From Hyperoodon ampullatus (taxonomy: Eukaryota > Chordata > Mammalia > Artiodactyla > Ziphiidae): 64,000 bases of DNA. Positions 49,986-62,940 of this stretch are shown here, in pieces. The DNA lies in assembly GCA_949752795.1 (NCBI GenBank), contig CATKHW010000281.1, forward strand, positions 1 through 64,000. The letters are read 5' to 3'. Made by a program: the position numbers and the translations under genes. The first letter of the stretch is position 1. Each line of letters opens with the position of its first letter. The notes under the pieces were generated by a model. That model did not search any database, was not told the DNA's origin, and was given only the letters and a program-made list of their open reading frames with translations.

Positions 49986-51727
49986 TGGGAAATTCTTTAC
50001 AATTCCTTCAGGGTCTCTGATGAAACCTGGAATGACCCTATCTACAACGACAGCTGGATGTGGCATAAAGCTGGACACTTGGGACTGAGACGATTGGTGA
50101 GATTGGGTGAGCAAATGCAGACCCTTTAAAGCACAAATGCCTGGCACCCATTCCATGGGTCCCAGCTCTCCAAGTTGAAGGGAATATTACTACAGCTATA
50201 ATATGTACGGGAAACCTAGAGAATGGACACACTGTGAATACGAATGGTTTCTAAAACTCAACGAATAGTCCCTCTCCTGGTGCTCCCGTTTGATTTTCCA
50301 ACTGCTTTACTATCAATCTGCCAACTTGGAGAGACTGCCCCTTTAACCTACTGGTTCGCACAGGATGCCAGTTTGGCTGAAGATGAAAGTGAAGAGGGAG
50401 AACCAATGAGAGAGTAGCTGTTAGGCATTTGGACGGGCACATGTCTATCTAATTTCCCAGCATTAAGAAGAATTAATCAAAGTCTCAGCCCCCCATCGGA
50501 AACCAGTATAGGTCCTGAACCAAAATTTTGGACTTGCGGTCAGCTCACAAAAAACGAGTAGAATAATGGAGCTCAGGGGCACAGCAATTCACAAACTGGC
50601 AGAGTAATAAAAGACAACTATCGTCCAAAAATCTGTTGAGGGAAGGCAACGAGGCGGACATGAAAGCGAGTCAGAATAGCAGGAAACAGATTTCAAGAGG
50701 TACGTTGGAATCGCGTTTAAAGCACAGAAAGAGGGGCAAAATTTCAAAAATGATGCACTGTGCCAAATAGAGCGTATGCGTTTCCTCATAAATATATTCA
50801 GGAGAAAACGCATACGCCCTTTTTTGCCAAGCAAGCAGGCGGGCAATGCAAATCTGCACTACAAAGAAGTATCACTTTCCACAGGTCTAAAAGGGACATC
50901 CACGAAATGTGTAAAAACCAGAAAGGCAAGACAGGCCCTGGAGAACAGGGAGTCTTGTTATGCTGATGGGCGGGATGTAAATTGCCACCTGCATCTCGGG
51001 AGGAGTGAATTGTGTTCCCCAAAACAAGTAAACAACAGAAATACGGAGCCAAGGGCACTTCCAGTCTAGGGAATATTCCTTGGGAAAACTGAAAATGAAT
51101 AAGACAGAGCCACCCCAAAATTTAGGGCTGCACTGATTACAAGAACCTCAACTTGGGTACACCTTAAATATTCCAGGAAATATGAAAATGGTTCACAAAA
51201 TTGTGGTAATTACGTACGATGGAATATCCCTCAGCCATGAAGTCAATGTCATAAGACCAGTAGCAGCAAAATGAGTAGATACAAGTACGATGATTATAAG
51301 TGAAATAAGTCACACAGAAAAAGAAACTTATCATAAGATATCACTTATGAAGATCCTGTAAACATGGCTACACTTGAACTGAGTTAGGAAAGAGAACAGA
51401 GTCTCACATTTAGAAAGCACTCTTATGCCTGCTTAAGGGGGAAGGAGAGGTGCGGTGATGCATAAAACTGGAGTTTGATATAAGCACAGGTACTGTTCCA
51501 AAAACTAACTATGGAATAGACAAGAACTACACCTTCCTCAGTGAAAGGGACTCAAAACCCCATATTTCACGCAGAGGAATATATTTGACTAGTAAGAATC
51601 TTAAAACCTATTTATTGATATGTCTGCGTAAGGGAATCAAGTGTGTCTACACTGGCATAAACATGGCAGCGAGAACCAGCTCAAACCAACTATAAAAATG
51701 AATTTCAAAAACAAAACAAAACAAAAA
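49986..51727 (+). repeat. 1.74 kb unit C9
   Basis: Full-length unit of a distinct subtype shared with the 5' half of U6 (cagtttggctgaagatg, caaatagagcg). Confidence 0.9.
50758..50831. repeat. Spacerless inverted repeat in C9 (left arm degraded)
   Basis: Left arm variants caaatagagcg and cctcataaata; right arm near consensus. Same subtype as U6. Confidence 0.82.
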
Positions 51728-53292
51728 TGGAAATTCTTCACAATTCCTTCAGGGTCTATGATGAAACCTGGACTGACCCAATCTACAACGACAGCTGGAT
51801 GTGGCATAAGGCTGGACACTTGGGACTGAGAAGATTGGTGAGATTCGGTGAGCAAATGCAGACCCTTTAAAGCAATAATGAATGGCACGCATTCCATTGT
51901 TCCCAACTCTCCAGCTTGAAGGGACTATTACTACAGATATAACATGTAAGGGAAAAATAGAGAATGGACACACTGTGAATATGAAAGGTTTCTAAAACTC
52001 AACGAATAGTCCTTCTCCTGGTGCTCCGGTTTGATTTTCCAACTGCTTTTCTATCAATCTCCCAACTTGGAGAAACAGCCCCTTTAACCTCCTGGTTCTC
52101 ACAGGTTGCCAATTTGGCAGAAGATGAAAGGGAAGAGGGATAACCAGTGAGAGAGTAGCTCTAAGGCATTTGGACGGGCACATGTCACTCTAATTTCCCA
52201 GCAGGAAGAAGAATTAACCAAAGTCTCAGACCCCCACCGGGAACCAGTATAGGTCATGAACCACAATTTTGGACTTTCGGTCAGCTCACAAAAAACAAGT
52301 TGAAAAATGGAGCTCAGGGGCACAGCAATTCACAAACTGGCAGAGTAATAAAGACAAATATTGTCCAAATATCTGTTGAGGGAAGGCAACGAGGTGGACT
52401 TGAAAGCTAGGCAGAATAGCAGGAAACAGATTTCAAGTGGTACGTTGGAATTGACTTTAAAGCACAGGATGAGGGGCACAACTTCAAAAATGTTGCACTT
52501 GAGCAAAGAGGGCATATGCGTTTTCTCCTGAATATATTCAGGAGAAAACGCATACGCCCTTTTTGGCCAAGCAAGCAAGCGGGCAATGCAAATCTGCACT
52601 ACAAAGAAGTATCACTTCCCACTGTTCAAAAGGGACATCCACAAAATGTGTAAAATCTAGAAAGGCAAGACAGGCCCCGGAAAACAGGGAGGCTTGTTTT
52701 GCTGATGGGCGGGATGTAAACTGCCAACTGCATCTCTGGAGGAGTGCATTGTGTTCCCTAAAACAAGTAAACAACAGAGCTACAGAGCCAAGGACACTTC
52801 CAGTCTAGGGAATATACCTTGGGAAAATTGAAAATCAATAAGACAGAGCCACCCCAAAATTTAGGGCTGCACTGCTTACAAGAACCTCAACTTGGGTACA
52901 CCTTAAATATCCCAGGAAATATAAAAATGGTTTAAAAAATTGTGGTACTTCCAAACGATGGTATATCCCTTAGCCATGCAATCAATGGCATAAGACCAGT
53001 AGCAGCAAAATGAGTGGATTGAGGTATGATGCTTCTAAGTGAAATAAGTCACACAGAAAAAGAAACTTATCATAAGATATCACTTATGAAGATCCTGTAA
53101 ACATGGCTACACTTTAACTCAGTTAAGAAAGAGAACAGAGTCTCACCTTTGGAAAACACACTGATGCCTGCTTTAGGGGGAATGAGAGGTGGGGTGATGC
53201 ATAAAACCAGAGTTTGATATAAGCACAGGTACCGTTCCAAACACAAACTATGGAATAGACAAGACCTACACCTTCGTCAGTGAAAGGGACCC
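51728..53292 (+). repeat. 1.74 kb unit C10, truncated at the junction with the 2.73 kb array
   Basis: Ends after agtgaaagggacc at ~53292, the same internal point as U6. Its 3' part shares ggtatgatgcttc and tcacctttggaaaac with U6. Confidence 0.88.
52498..52571. repeat. Spacerless inverted repeat in C10 (outer left arm changed)
   Basis: The innermost ~21 bp of each arm pair almost fully; the left arm outer part reads gagcaaagagggcata. Confidence 0.83.
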
Positions 53293-53301
53293 GAGGCATC
53301 T

Positions 53302-53976
53302 GTGAGTAACCGTGAGCTGAGCCCCAGGCCAGCTGCTGCTGAACTTTTCCCACCCTTCGCAGGTAAAACACCTGAATATGTACAAGGGCTTGAAAGCTTA
53401 GAGGAAGGGCCGTGGAGCCACACCAGCGACAGCACGCAGACCAACTTGGTGCCTACAGGCCAGCCAGGATGGTCCTGGCCCTGGTCGCTCTTCTGGAAGC
53501 TTTCCATTGCCCTGCCTGAGATACCCCTCCTGTCCCTGCCCCCACTGCTTTTTTCCTTCCTCACCTCTGTCCGGAGAGAAATTCCAACGGAAGTTGTGGG
53601 TGAAACACCCTCTTGTTTACACGTGGCATCCTGGCAACTCCTTCAGAAAGTCCAGCAGAGTCCCACTCACACCGGGCCACCCACAAATCCGTGGCCCCTC
53701 ACTCTCTCCCACCAGCACAGCCCCGACACTGCTGACGGGGCAGAGATCATAGAGTCAGGCACAGATTCAGGGGGTATTGCTGCCTGCAGTGCTGTTTATA
53801 TTGACCTCATCACAGGCACACCTGGGGAGGGCCAGCCGGCAGGGTCAGGCTACCCAGGTCAGCTAATCCTCAGCCCTCAGGGAATCACATTGTTGAAAAT
53901 GGACCTCGCTAAGGGAGAATATAAGCCAAGGAATAAAAGGACACAAGGCCATTTGCAGCACCGTAGGTGTGTCTAG
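53302..53976 (+). other. GC-rich module of B1 with a 224-codon open frame
   Basis: Longest version of the open frame, from a GTG at 53302. It runs 18 codons past the usual stop because tagaag has become tataag. The acceptor-like TTTACAG is lost here (tttacacg). No domain recognised; unlikely to be coding. Confidence 0.3.
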
Positions 53977-53989
53977 AGGTAATCACGTG

Positions 53990-54392
53990 ACTTGAAGTAA
54001 GTCAGAAAGTGAAAGACACATATGATATCTTATCTCTTATAGGTGTGACCGAAAAATGGATACCAGGACAGATATTTCCACGGAGAAGGGCAATCACAGA
54101 TTCATTAAACAAACTTATGGTTCACCAATGGAAAGGTGTGAGGGTTGGTTTCATTATGATATTGGGGTTAACAGACATATACAAACACAGGTGACATATA
54201 TAATCACCAAAGACCTACAGAATACCAAGAGAAGACTACTCAACATTCTGTCATAAGGTACATGGGAAAAGGATCCCAGGAAGAACAGACATATGTATAT
54301 GTGTAAAAGAACCACATCTTCCACACCTACAACAAGCCAAACATTGTAATCAAATTTGCTGTAAGAAAAAATAAAAAATTAAATTAAAAACA
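53990..54392 (+). mobile_element. Old L1 3'-UTR fragment in B1
   Basis: Counterpart of 10930-11325 with the B3/B4-type variants acatatgatatcttatctc and gagaagggcaatcacag. Confidence 0.65.
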
Positions 54393-54518
54393 CGAACAAG
54401 AAGTAGTGAGACAAACTTGAGGGGCTTTCTCCTGGCACATTCCATTCTAAATTCCAATCTAGAACACAACTTCCATTGAGGCTCTGTTGCCCCAGTAACC
54501 AGATTTGGTAAGGGAGAA

Positions 54519-54538
54519 CTGCTGCCACCTTGTGGCCG
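54519..54538 (-). promoter_or_regulatory. CTCF-like motif in B1
   Basis: Identical minus-strand 20-mer to that in A1, A2 and B2-B4. Confidence 0.55.
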
Positions 54539-54762
54539 TTTCACACAACAGCAGCTTTAATCCCAGCGCTAATGGTCAGTTGATATTCAAAATCATTGCA
54601 GGCCTGTAAATGACACCTGTCCTGAAAACAAATCCTGGATTCATATATCGACCAAAAATTTCAAAGGACGTCCATATTTCAAAACGACAGTTTCAAAAGG
54701 CATATTTTACACACATTAGTGTTCTACTTTTTTTTCTTTCTTTCTTTTTTTGTTAAAAAAAC

Positions 54763-55745
54763 GGGAATGGCAAAAAGCATCCCTCAGAATGGGCGAAAAT
54801 ATTTGCAAACGAATCAATGGACAAAGGTTTAATCTCCAATATATACAAAGAGCTCATGCAGCTTAATATTAAAAAAACAAACAACCCAATACAAAAATGG
54901 GCAGAAGATCTAAAGAGACGTTTCTTCAAAGAAGACACAGAGATGGCCACGACGCACATGAAAAGCTGCTCAATATCACTAATTATTAGAGAAATGCAAA
55001 TCAAAACTACAATGAGGTATCACCTCACACCTGTTAGAATCGGCATCATCAGAAAATCTACAAACAACGAATTCTGGGGAGGGTGTGGACAAAAGGATCC
55101 CTCTTCCACTAGTGGTGGAAATGTAAATTGATACAGTCACGATGGAGAACAGTATGGAGTTTCCTTAAAAAAACTAGAAATAGAATTACCATATGATCCA
55201 GCAATCCCACTTCTGGGCATATACCCAGAGAAAACCATAAATCAAAAAGGCACATTCACCACAATGCTCATTTCAGCACTATTTATGATAGCCAGGTAAT
55301 GGAAGCAGCCTAAATACCCACAGACAGACGAATGGATAAAGGTGTGGTACATATATAAAATGGAATATTACTCAGCCATAAGAAGGAATGAAACTGGGTC
55401 ATTTGTAGAGATGTCGATGGATCTAGAGACTGTCATACAGAATGAAGTAAGTCAGAAAGAGAAAAACAAATATTGTATATTAATGCATATATGTGGAACC
55501 TAGAAAAATGGTACAGATGAACTGGTTTGCAGGGAAGAAATAGAGACACAGAGGTAGAGAACACACGTATGGACACCAAGTGTGGGAAGCCATGGGGAGG
55601 TGGTGTTGGGATGAGTTGGGCGATTGGGATTGACCTGTATACATGTATATGCATAAAATACATAACTAATAATAACCTGCTGTATAAAAAAATAAATAAA
55701 ATTAAATTTCAAAATTTTAAAAAATAAAATTTAAAAATAAAGCAG
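54763..55745 (+). mobile_element. 5'-truncated L1 3' end in B1
   Basis: ORF2 C-terminal remnant open 54817-55131, then broken; 3' UTR and A-rich tail follow. The gagaaaacc codons in the GIYPE region are intact, unlike in A1 and A2, where a stop (taa) occurs. Confidence 0.88.
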
Positions 55746-56023
55746 AAAAAAGTTCTTCCCTTCACACAGATGTATTTATATGAATGAATTATTTCCATGC
55801 TTATATCTAAAAATACATAAAAGAGGAATAAAATCTAACTTGAACCAAAAAAGAAAATAAAAAACCTGAACCCACCAGTTATACAGAGGAAAACCCTATC
55901 AGGGCACTTGCTCCAGCGGTAAACAATTCTGAAATTGGTCAGAGGTGGGGAATCATCTCCCATACAGCCAGCAGCCCACTCCTATGCAAAGAGCGTCCTC
56001 ATTGCAAAGGTGGGGGCCATTCC

Positions 56024-56720
56024 GAGACATCTGTGAGTAACCGTGACCTGAGCCACAGGCCAATTGCCTTTGAACTTTTCTCACCCTTCCCAGGTAAAAC
56101 ACCTGAATATGTACAAGGGCTTGAAAGCCTAGAGGAAGGGCCGTGGAGCCACACCAGCGACAGCACGCAGGCCAACTTGGTGCCTGCAGGCCAGCCAGGA
56201 TGGTCCTGGCCCTGGGCGCTCTTCTGGAAGCTTTCCATTGCCCTGCCTGAGATACCCCTCCTGTCCCGGCCCCCACTGATTTTTTGCTTTCACCTCTGTC
56301 CGGAGAGAAATTCCAGCGGAAGGTATGGGTGCCACATCCTCTTCTTTACAGGTGGCAGCCTGGCAACTCCTGCAGAAAGTCCAGCAGAGACCCACTCACA
56401 CCGGGCCACCCACAAAGCCGTGGCCCCTCACTGCCTCCCACCAGCACAGCCCCGAGACTGCTGACGGGGCAGAGAATATGGAGTCAGGCACAGCTTCAGG
56501 GGCTATTGCTGCCTGCAGTGCTGTTTATATTGACCTCAACCCAGGCACACCTGGGGAGGGCCGGGCGGCAGGGTCAGGCTACCCAGGTCAGCTAATCCTC
56601 AGCCCTCAGGGTATCACATTGTTGAAAATGGACCTCGCTAAGGCAGAATAGAAGCCAAGGAATAAAAGGACACAATGTCATTTGCAGCACCGTAGGTGTG
56701 TCTAGAGGTAATCACGTGAC
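56024..56720 (+). other. GC-rich module of B2, reading frame broken
   Basis: Start has changed to gagacatctg. The frame is split near 56280 by the same tttcacctc shortening as in A1, leaving 143 and 108 codon pieces in different frames. Confidence 0.45.
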
Positions 56721-57122
56721 TTGTAGTAAGTCAGAAAGTGAAAGACACATATCATATCATATCTCTTATAGGTTTGACCGAAAAATGGATACCAGGGCAG
56801 ATATTTCCACGGAGAAGGGCTATCACAGATTCATTCAACAAACTTATGGTTCACCAATGGAAAGGTGTGAGGATAGGTTTCATTTTGATATTGGGGTTAA
56901 CAGACATATACAAACACAGGTGACATATATAATCACCAAAGACCTACAGAATACCAAGAGAAGGCCACTCAACATTCTGTCATAAGGTACATGGGAAAAG
57001 GATCCCAGGAAGAACAGACATATGTATATGTGTAAAAGAACCACATCTTCCACACCTACAACAAGCAAATCACTGTAATCAAATTTGCTGTAAGAAAAAA
57101 TAAAAAATTAAATTAAAAACAC
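56720..57122 (+). mobile_element. Old L1 3'-UTR fragment in B2
   Basis: As in the other units; carries caagcaaatcactgtaatc near its end. Confidence 0.65.
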
Positions 57123-57246
57123 GAACAAGAAGTAGTGAGACAAACATGAGGGGCTTTCTCCTGGCACATTCCATTCTAAATTCCAATCTAGAACACGACT
57201 TCCATTGAGGCTCGTTGCCCCAGTAACCAGATTTGGTAAGGGAGAA

Positions 57247-57266
57247 CTGCTGCCACCTTGTGGCCG
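57247..57266 (-). promoter_or_regulatory. CTCF-like motif in B2
   Basis: Unchanged 20-mer, although a one-base deletion lies ~30 bp upstream (gaggctcgttgcccc). Confidence 0.55.
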
Positions 57267-57490
57267 TTTCACACAACAGCAGCTTTAATCCCAGCGCTAA
57301 TGGTCAGTTGATATTCAAAATCATTGCAGGCCTGTAAATGACACCTGCCCTGAAAACAAATCCTGGGTTCATATATCGACCAAAAAATTCAAAGGACGTC
57401 CATATTTCAAAACGACAGTTTCAAAAGGCATATTTTACACACATTAGTGTTCTGCTTCTTTTTCTTTCTTTCTTTTTTTGTTAAAAAAAC

Positions 57491-58460
57491 GGGAATGGCA
57501 AAAAGCATCCCTCAGAATGGGCGAAAATATTTGCAAACGAATCAATGGACAAAGGTTTAATCTCCAATATATATAAAGAGTTCATGCAGCTTAATATTAA
57601 AAAAACAAACAACCCAATACAAAAATGGGCAGAAGATGTAAAGAGACGTTTCTTCAAAGAAGACACAGAGATGGCCAACACGCACATGAAAAGCTGCTCA
57701 ACATCACTAATTATTAGAGAAATGCAAATCAAAACTACAATGAGGTATCCCCTCACACCTGTTAGAATCGGCATCAACAGAAAATCTACAAACTACGAAT
57801 TCTGGGGAGGGTGTGGACAAAAGGATCCCTCTTCCACTAGTGGTGGAAATGTAAATTGATACAGTCACGATGGAGAACAGTATGGAGTTTCCTTAAAAAA
57901 ACTAGAAATAGAATTACCATATGATCCAGCAATCCCACTTCTGGGCATATACCCAGAGAAAACCATAAATCAAAAAGGCACATTCACCACAATGCTCATT
58001 TCAGCACTATTTACGATAGCCAGGTAATGGAAGCAACCTAAATACCCACAGACAGACGAATGGATAAAGATGTGGTACATATATAAAATGGAATATTACT
58101 CAGCCATAAGAAGGAATGAAACTGGGTCATTTGTAGAGACGTCGATGGATCTAGAGACTGTCATATAGAATGAAGTAAGTCAGAAAGAGAAAAAAAAAAT
58201 TGTATATTAATGCATATATGTGGAACCTAGAAAAATGGTACAGATGAACTGGTTTGCAGGGAAGAAATAGAGACACAGAGGTAGAGAACACACGTATGGA
58301 CACCAAGTGTGGGAAGCCATGGGGAGGTGGTGTTGGGATGAGTTGGGAGATTGGGATTGACCTGTATACATGTATATGCATAAAATACATAACTAATAAT
58401 AACCTGCTGTATAAAAAAATAAATAAAATTCAATTTTAAAAAATAAAATTTAAAAATAAA
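57491..58460 (+). mobile_element. 5'-truncated L1 3' end in B2
   Basis: ORF2 C-terminal remnant open 57545-57859, 3' UTR and a shortened A-rich tail. Confidence 0.88.
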
Positions 58461-58740
58461 CAGAAAAAAGTTCTTCCCTTCACACAGATGTATTTATATG
58501 AATGAATTATTTCCATGCTTATATCTATAAATACATAAAAGAGGAATAAAATCTAACTTGAACCAAAAAAGAAAAAAAAACCCTGAACCCACCAGTTATA
58601 CAGAGGAAAACCCTATCAGGGCACTTGCTCCAGCGGTAAACAATTCTGAAATTGGTCAGAGGTGGGGAATCATCTCCCATAGAGCCAGCAGCCCACTCCT
58701 ACGCAAGGAGCGTTCTCATTGCAAAGCTGCGGGCCATGCC

Positions 58741-59440
58741 GAGGCATCTGTGAGTAACCGTGAGCTGAGCCCCAGGCCAGCTGCTGTTGAACTTTTCCCA
58801 CCCTTCCCAGGTAAAACACCTGAATATGTACAAGGGCTTGAAAGCCTAGAGGAAGGGCCGTGGAGCCACACCAGCGACAGCACGCAGGCCAACTTGGTGC
58901 CTGCAGGCCAGCCATGATGGTCCTGGCCCTGGGCGCTCTTCTGGAAACTTTCCATTGCCCTGCCTGAGATACCCCTCCTGTCCCGGCCCCCACTGCTTTT
59001 TTCCTTCCTCACCTCTGTCCGGAGAGAAATTCCAGCGGAAGGTATGGGTGACACATCCTCTTAATTACAGGTGGAAGCCTGGCAACTCCTGCAGAAAGTC
59101 CAGCAGAGACCCACTCACACCGGGCCACCCACAAAGCCGTGGCCCCTCACTCCATCCCACCAGCACAGCCCCTACACTGCTGACGGGGCAGAGAATATGG
59201 AGTCAGGCACAGCTTCAGGGGCTATTGCTGCCTGCAGCGCTGTTTATATTGACCTCAACCCAGGCACACCTGGGGAGGGCCGGCCGGCAGGGTCAGGCTA
59301 CCCAGGTCAGCTAATCCTCAGCCCTCAGGTAATCACATTGTTGAAAATGGACCTCGCTAAGGCAGAATAGAAGCCAAGGAATAAAAGGACACAATGCGAT
59401 TTGTAGCACCGTAGGTGCGTCTAGAGGTAATCACGTGAGT
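58741..59440 (+). other. GC-rich module of B3, reading frame broken
   Basis: A TGA (gccatgatgg instead of gccaggatgg, near 58914) ends the frame early. The same change occurs in B4. A second open stretch covers 59071-59370. Confidence 0.45.
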
Positions 59441-59842
59441 TGTTGTAAGTCAGAAAGTGAAAGACACATATGATATCTTATCTCTTATAGGTGTGAACGA
59501 AAAATGGATACCAGGACAGATATTTCCACGGAGAAGGGCAATCAAAGATTCATTCAACAAACTTATGGTTCACCAATGGAAAGGTGTGAGGGTTGGTTTC
59601 ATTATGATATTGGGGTTAACAGACATATACAAACACAGGTGACATATATAATCACCAAAGTCCTACAGAATACCAAGAGAAGACTACTCAACATTTTGTC
59701 ATAAGGTACATGGGAAAAGGATGCCAGGAAGAACAGACATATGTATATGTGTAAAAGAACCACATCTTCCACACCTACAACAAGCCAAACATTGTAATCA
59801 AATTTGCTGTAAGAAAAAATAAAAAATTAAATTAAAAACACG
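59440..59842 (+). mobile_element. Old L1 3'-UTR fragment in B3
   Basis: B1/B4-type variants with a few private changes (gtgtgaacg, aatcaaagatt). Confidence 0.65.
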
Positions 59843-59966
59843 AACAAGAAGTAGTGAGACAAACTTCAGGGGCTTTCTCCTGGCACATTCCATTCTAAAT
59901 TCCAATCTAGAACACAACTTCGATTGAGGATCTGTTGCCCCAGTAACCAGATTTGGTAAGGGAGAA

Positions 59967-59986
59967 CTGCTGCCACCTTGTGGCCG
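59967..59986 (-). promoter_or_regulatory. CTCF-like motif in B3
   Basis: Unchanged 20-mer; flanking sequence carries private changes (cgattgaggatc, acacaaaagc). Confidence 0.55.
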
Positions 59987-60210
59987 TTTCACACAAAAGC
60001 AGCTTTAATCCCAGCGCTAATGGTCAGTTGATATTCAAAATCATTGCAGGCCTGTAAATGACACCTGTCCTGAAAACAAATCCTGGATTCATATATCGAC
60101 CAAAAATTTCAAAGGACGTCCATATTTCAAAACGACAGTTTCAAAAGGCATATTTTACACACATTAGTGTTCTACTTTTTTTTCTTTCTTTCTTTTTTTG
60201 TTAAAAAAAC

Positions 60211-61195
60211 GGGAATGGCAAAAAGCATCCCTCAGAATGGGCGAAAATATTTGCAAACGAATCAATGGACAAAGGTTTAATCTCCAATATATACAAAGAG
60301 CTCATGCAGCTTAATATTAAAAAAACAAACAACCCAATACAAAAATGGGCAGAAGATCTAAAGAGACGTTTCTTCAAAGAAGACACAGAGATGGCCAAGA
60401 CGCACATGAAAAGCTGCTCAACATCACTAATTATTAGAGAAATGCAAATCAAAACTACAATGAGGTATCACCTCACACCTGTTAGAATCGGCATCATCAG
60501 AAAATCTACAAACAACGAATTCTGGGGAGGGTGTGGACAAAAGGATCCCTCTTCCACTAGTGGTGGAAATGTAAATTGATACAGTCACGATGGAGAACAG
60601 TATGGAGTTTCCTTAAAAAAACTAGAAATAGAATTACCATATGATCCAGCAATCCCACTTCTCGGCATATACCCAGAGAAAACCATAAATCAAAAAGGCA
60701 CATTCACCACAATGCTCATTTCAGCACTATTTACGATAGCCAGGTAATGGAAGCAACCTAAATACCCACAGACAGACGAATGGATAAAGATGTGGTACAT
60801 ATATAAAATGGAATATTACTCAGCCATAAGAAGGAATGAAACTGGGTCATTTGTAGAGACGTCGATGGATCTAGAGACTGTCATACAGAATGCAGTAAGT
60901 CAGAAAGAGACAAACAAATATTGTATATTAATGCATATATGTGGAACCTAGAAAAAGGGTACAGATGAACTGGTTTTCAGGGAAGAAATAGAGACACAGA
61001 GGTAGAGAACACAAGTATGGACACCAAGTGTGGGAAGCCATGGGGTGGTGGTGGTGGGATGAGTTGGGAGATTGGGATTGACCTGTATACATGTATATGC
61101 ATAAAATACATAACTAATAATAACCTGCTGTATAAAAAAATAAAGAAAATAAAATTTCAAAATTTTAAAAAATAAAATTTAAAAATAAAACAGAA
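60211..61195 (+). mobile_element. 5'-truncated L1 3' end in B3
   Basis: ORF2 C-terminal remnant open 60265-60579, 3' UTR and A-rich tail. Confidence 0.88.
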
Positions 61196-61471
61196 AAAAG
61201 TTCTTCCCTTCACACAGATGTATTTATATGAATGAATTATTTCCATGCTTATATCTATAAATACATAAAAGAGGAATAAAATCTAACTTGAACCAGAAAA
61301 GAAAAAAAAAACCCTGAACCCACCAGTTATACAGAGGAAAACCCTATCAGGGCACTTGCTCCAGCGGTAAACAATTCTGAAATTGGTCAGAGGTGGGGAA
61401 TCATCTCCCATAGAGCCAGCAGCCCACTCCTATGCAATGAGCGTTCTCATTGCAAAGCTGCGGGCCATGCC

Positions 61472-62165
61472 GAGGCATCTGTGAGTAACCGTGAGCTGAC
61501 CCCCAGGCCAGCTGCTGTTGAACTTTTCCCACCCTTCCCAGGTAAAACACCTGAATATGTACAAGGGCTTGAAAGCCTCGAGGAAGGGCCGTGGAGCCAC
61601 ACCAGCGACAGCACGCAGGCCAACTTGGTGCCTGCAGGCCAGCCATGATGGTCCTGGCCCTGGGCGCTCTTCTGAAAGCTTTCCATTGCCTGCCTGAGAT
61701 ACCCCTCCTGTCCCGGCCCCCACTGCTTTTTTCCTTCCTCACCCTTGTCCAGAGAGATATTCCAGCGGAAGGTATGGGTGACACATCCTCCTGTTTACTG
61801 GTGGCAGCCTGGCAACTCCTGCAGAAAGTCCAGCAGAGACCCACTCACAACGGGCCACCCACAAAGCCGTGGCCCCTCACTTCCTCCCACCAGCACAGCA
61901 CCGAGACTGCTGATGGGGCAGAGAATATGGAGTCAGGCACAGCTTTAGTGGCTATTGCTGCCTGCAACACTGTTTATATTGACCTCATCCCAGGCACACC
62001 TGGGGAGGGCCGGCCGGCAGGGTCAGGCTACCCAGGTCAGCTAATCCTCAGCCCTCAGGGAATCACATTGTTGAAAATGGACCTTGCTAACGCAGAATAG
62101 AAGCCAAGGAATAAAAGGACACAATGCCATTTGCAGCACCGTAGATGTGTCTAGAGGTAATCACG
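61472..62165 (+). other. GC-rich module of B4, reading frame broken
   Basis: Carries the same gccatgatgg stop as B3 and a base deletion at ~61690 (cattgcctgcc). Downstream 61591-62100 is open in another frame for 169 codons. Confidence 0.45.
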
Positions 62166-62570
62166 TGACTTGAAGTAAGTAAGAAAGTGAAAGACACATA
62201 TGATATCTTATCTCTTATAGGTGTGACCGAAAAATGGATACCAGGACAGATATTTCCACGGAGAAGGGCAATCACAGATTCATTAAACAAACTTATGGTT
62301 CACCAATGGAAAGGTGTGAGGGTTGGTTTCATTATGATATTGGGGTTAACAGACATATACAAACACAGGTGACATATATAATCACCAAAGACCTACAGAA
62401 TACCAAGAGAAGACTACTCAACATTCTGTCATAAGGTACATGGGAAAAGGATCCCAGGAAGAACAGACATATGTATATGTGTAAAAGAACCACATCTTCC
62501 ACACCTACAACAAGCCAAACATTGTAATCAAATTTGCTGTAAGAAAAAATAAAAAATTAAATTAAAAACA
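62165..62570 (+). mobile_element. Old L1 3'-UTR fragment in B4
   Basis: Near-identical to B1 at an offset of 8178 bp. Confidence 0.65.
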
Positions 62571-62696
62571 CGAACAAGAAGTAGTGAGACAAACTTGAGG
62601 GGCTTTCTCCTGGCACATTCCATTCTAAATTCCAATCTAGAACACAACTTCCATTGAGGCTCTGTTGCCCCAGTAACCAGATTTGGTAAGGGAGAA

Positions 62697-62716
62697 CTGC
62701 TGCCACCTTGTGGCCG
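62697..62716 (-). promoter_or_regulatory. CTCF-like motif in B4
   Basis: Unchanged 20-mer, sixth copy in the window. Confidence 0.55.
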
Positions 62717-62940
62717 TTTCACACAACAGCAGCTTTAATCCCAGCGCTAATGGTCAGTTGATATTCAAAATCATTGCAGGCCTGTAAATGACACCTGTCC
62801 TGAAAACAAATCCTGGATTCATATATCGACCAAAAATTTCAATGGACGTCCATATTTCAAAACGACAGTTTCAAAAGGCATATTTTACACACATTAGTGT
62901 TCTACTTTTTTTTCTTTCTTTCTTTTTTTGTTAAAAAAAC

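Larger units (their letters stand above)
35695..53292 (+). repeat. Array 2 of the 1.74 kb satellite (D3 remainder and C1-C10)
   Basis: Ten palindromes from 36899 to 52534, spaced 1735-1740 bp. C1 and C2 are intermediate in divergence, C3-C8 close to the consensus. The array ends with truncated C10 at the same internal point as U6 in array 1. Confidence 0.92.
53293..56023 (+). repeat. 2.73 kb unit B1
   Basis: Fused to C10 exactly as A1 is fused to U6. From ~54000 onwards it is nearly identical to B4, at an offset of 8178 bp. Confidence 0.9.
56024..58740 (+). repeat. 2.73 kb unit B2
   Basis: Slightly short (2717 bp), with a reduced tail near 58430-58460. Closest to A units in the old L1 part (catatcatatcatatctc). 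Confidence 0.9.
58741..61471 (+). repeat. 2.73 kb unit B3
   Basis: Complete unit. Its tail segment and module start (gcaaagctgcgggcc before the next unit) link it to B4. Confidence 0.9.
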
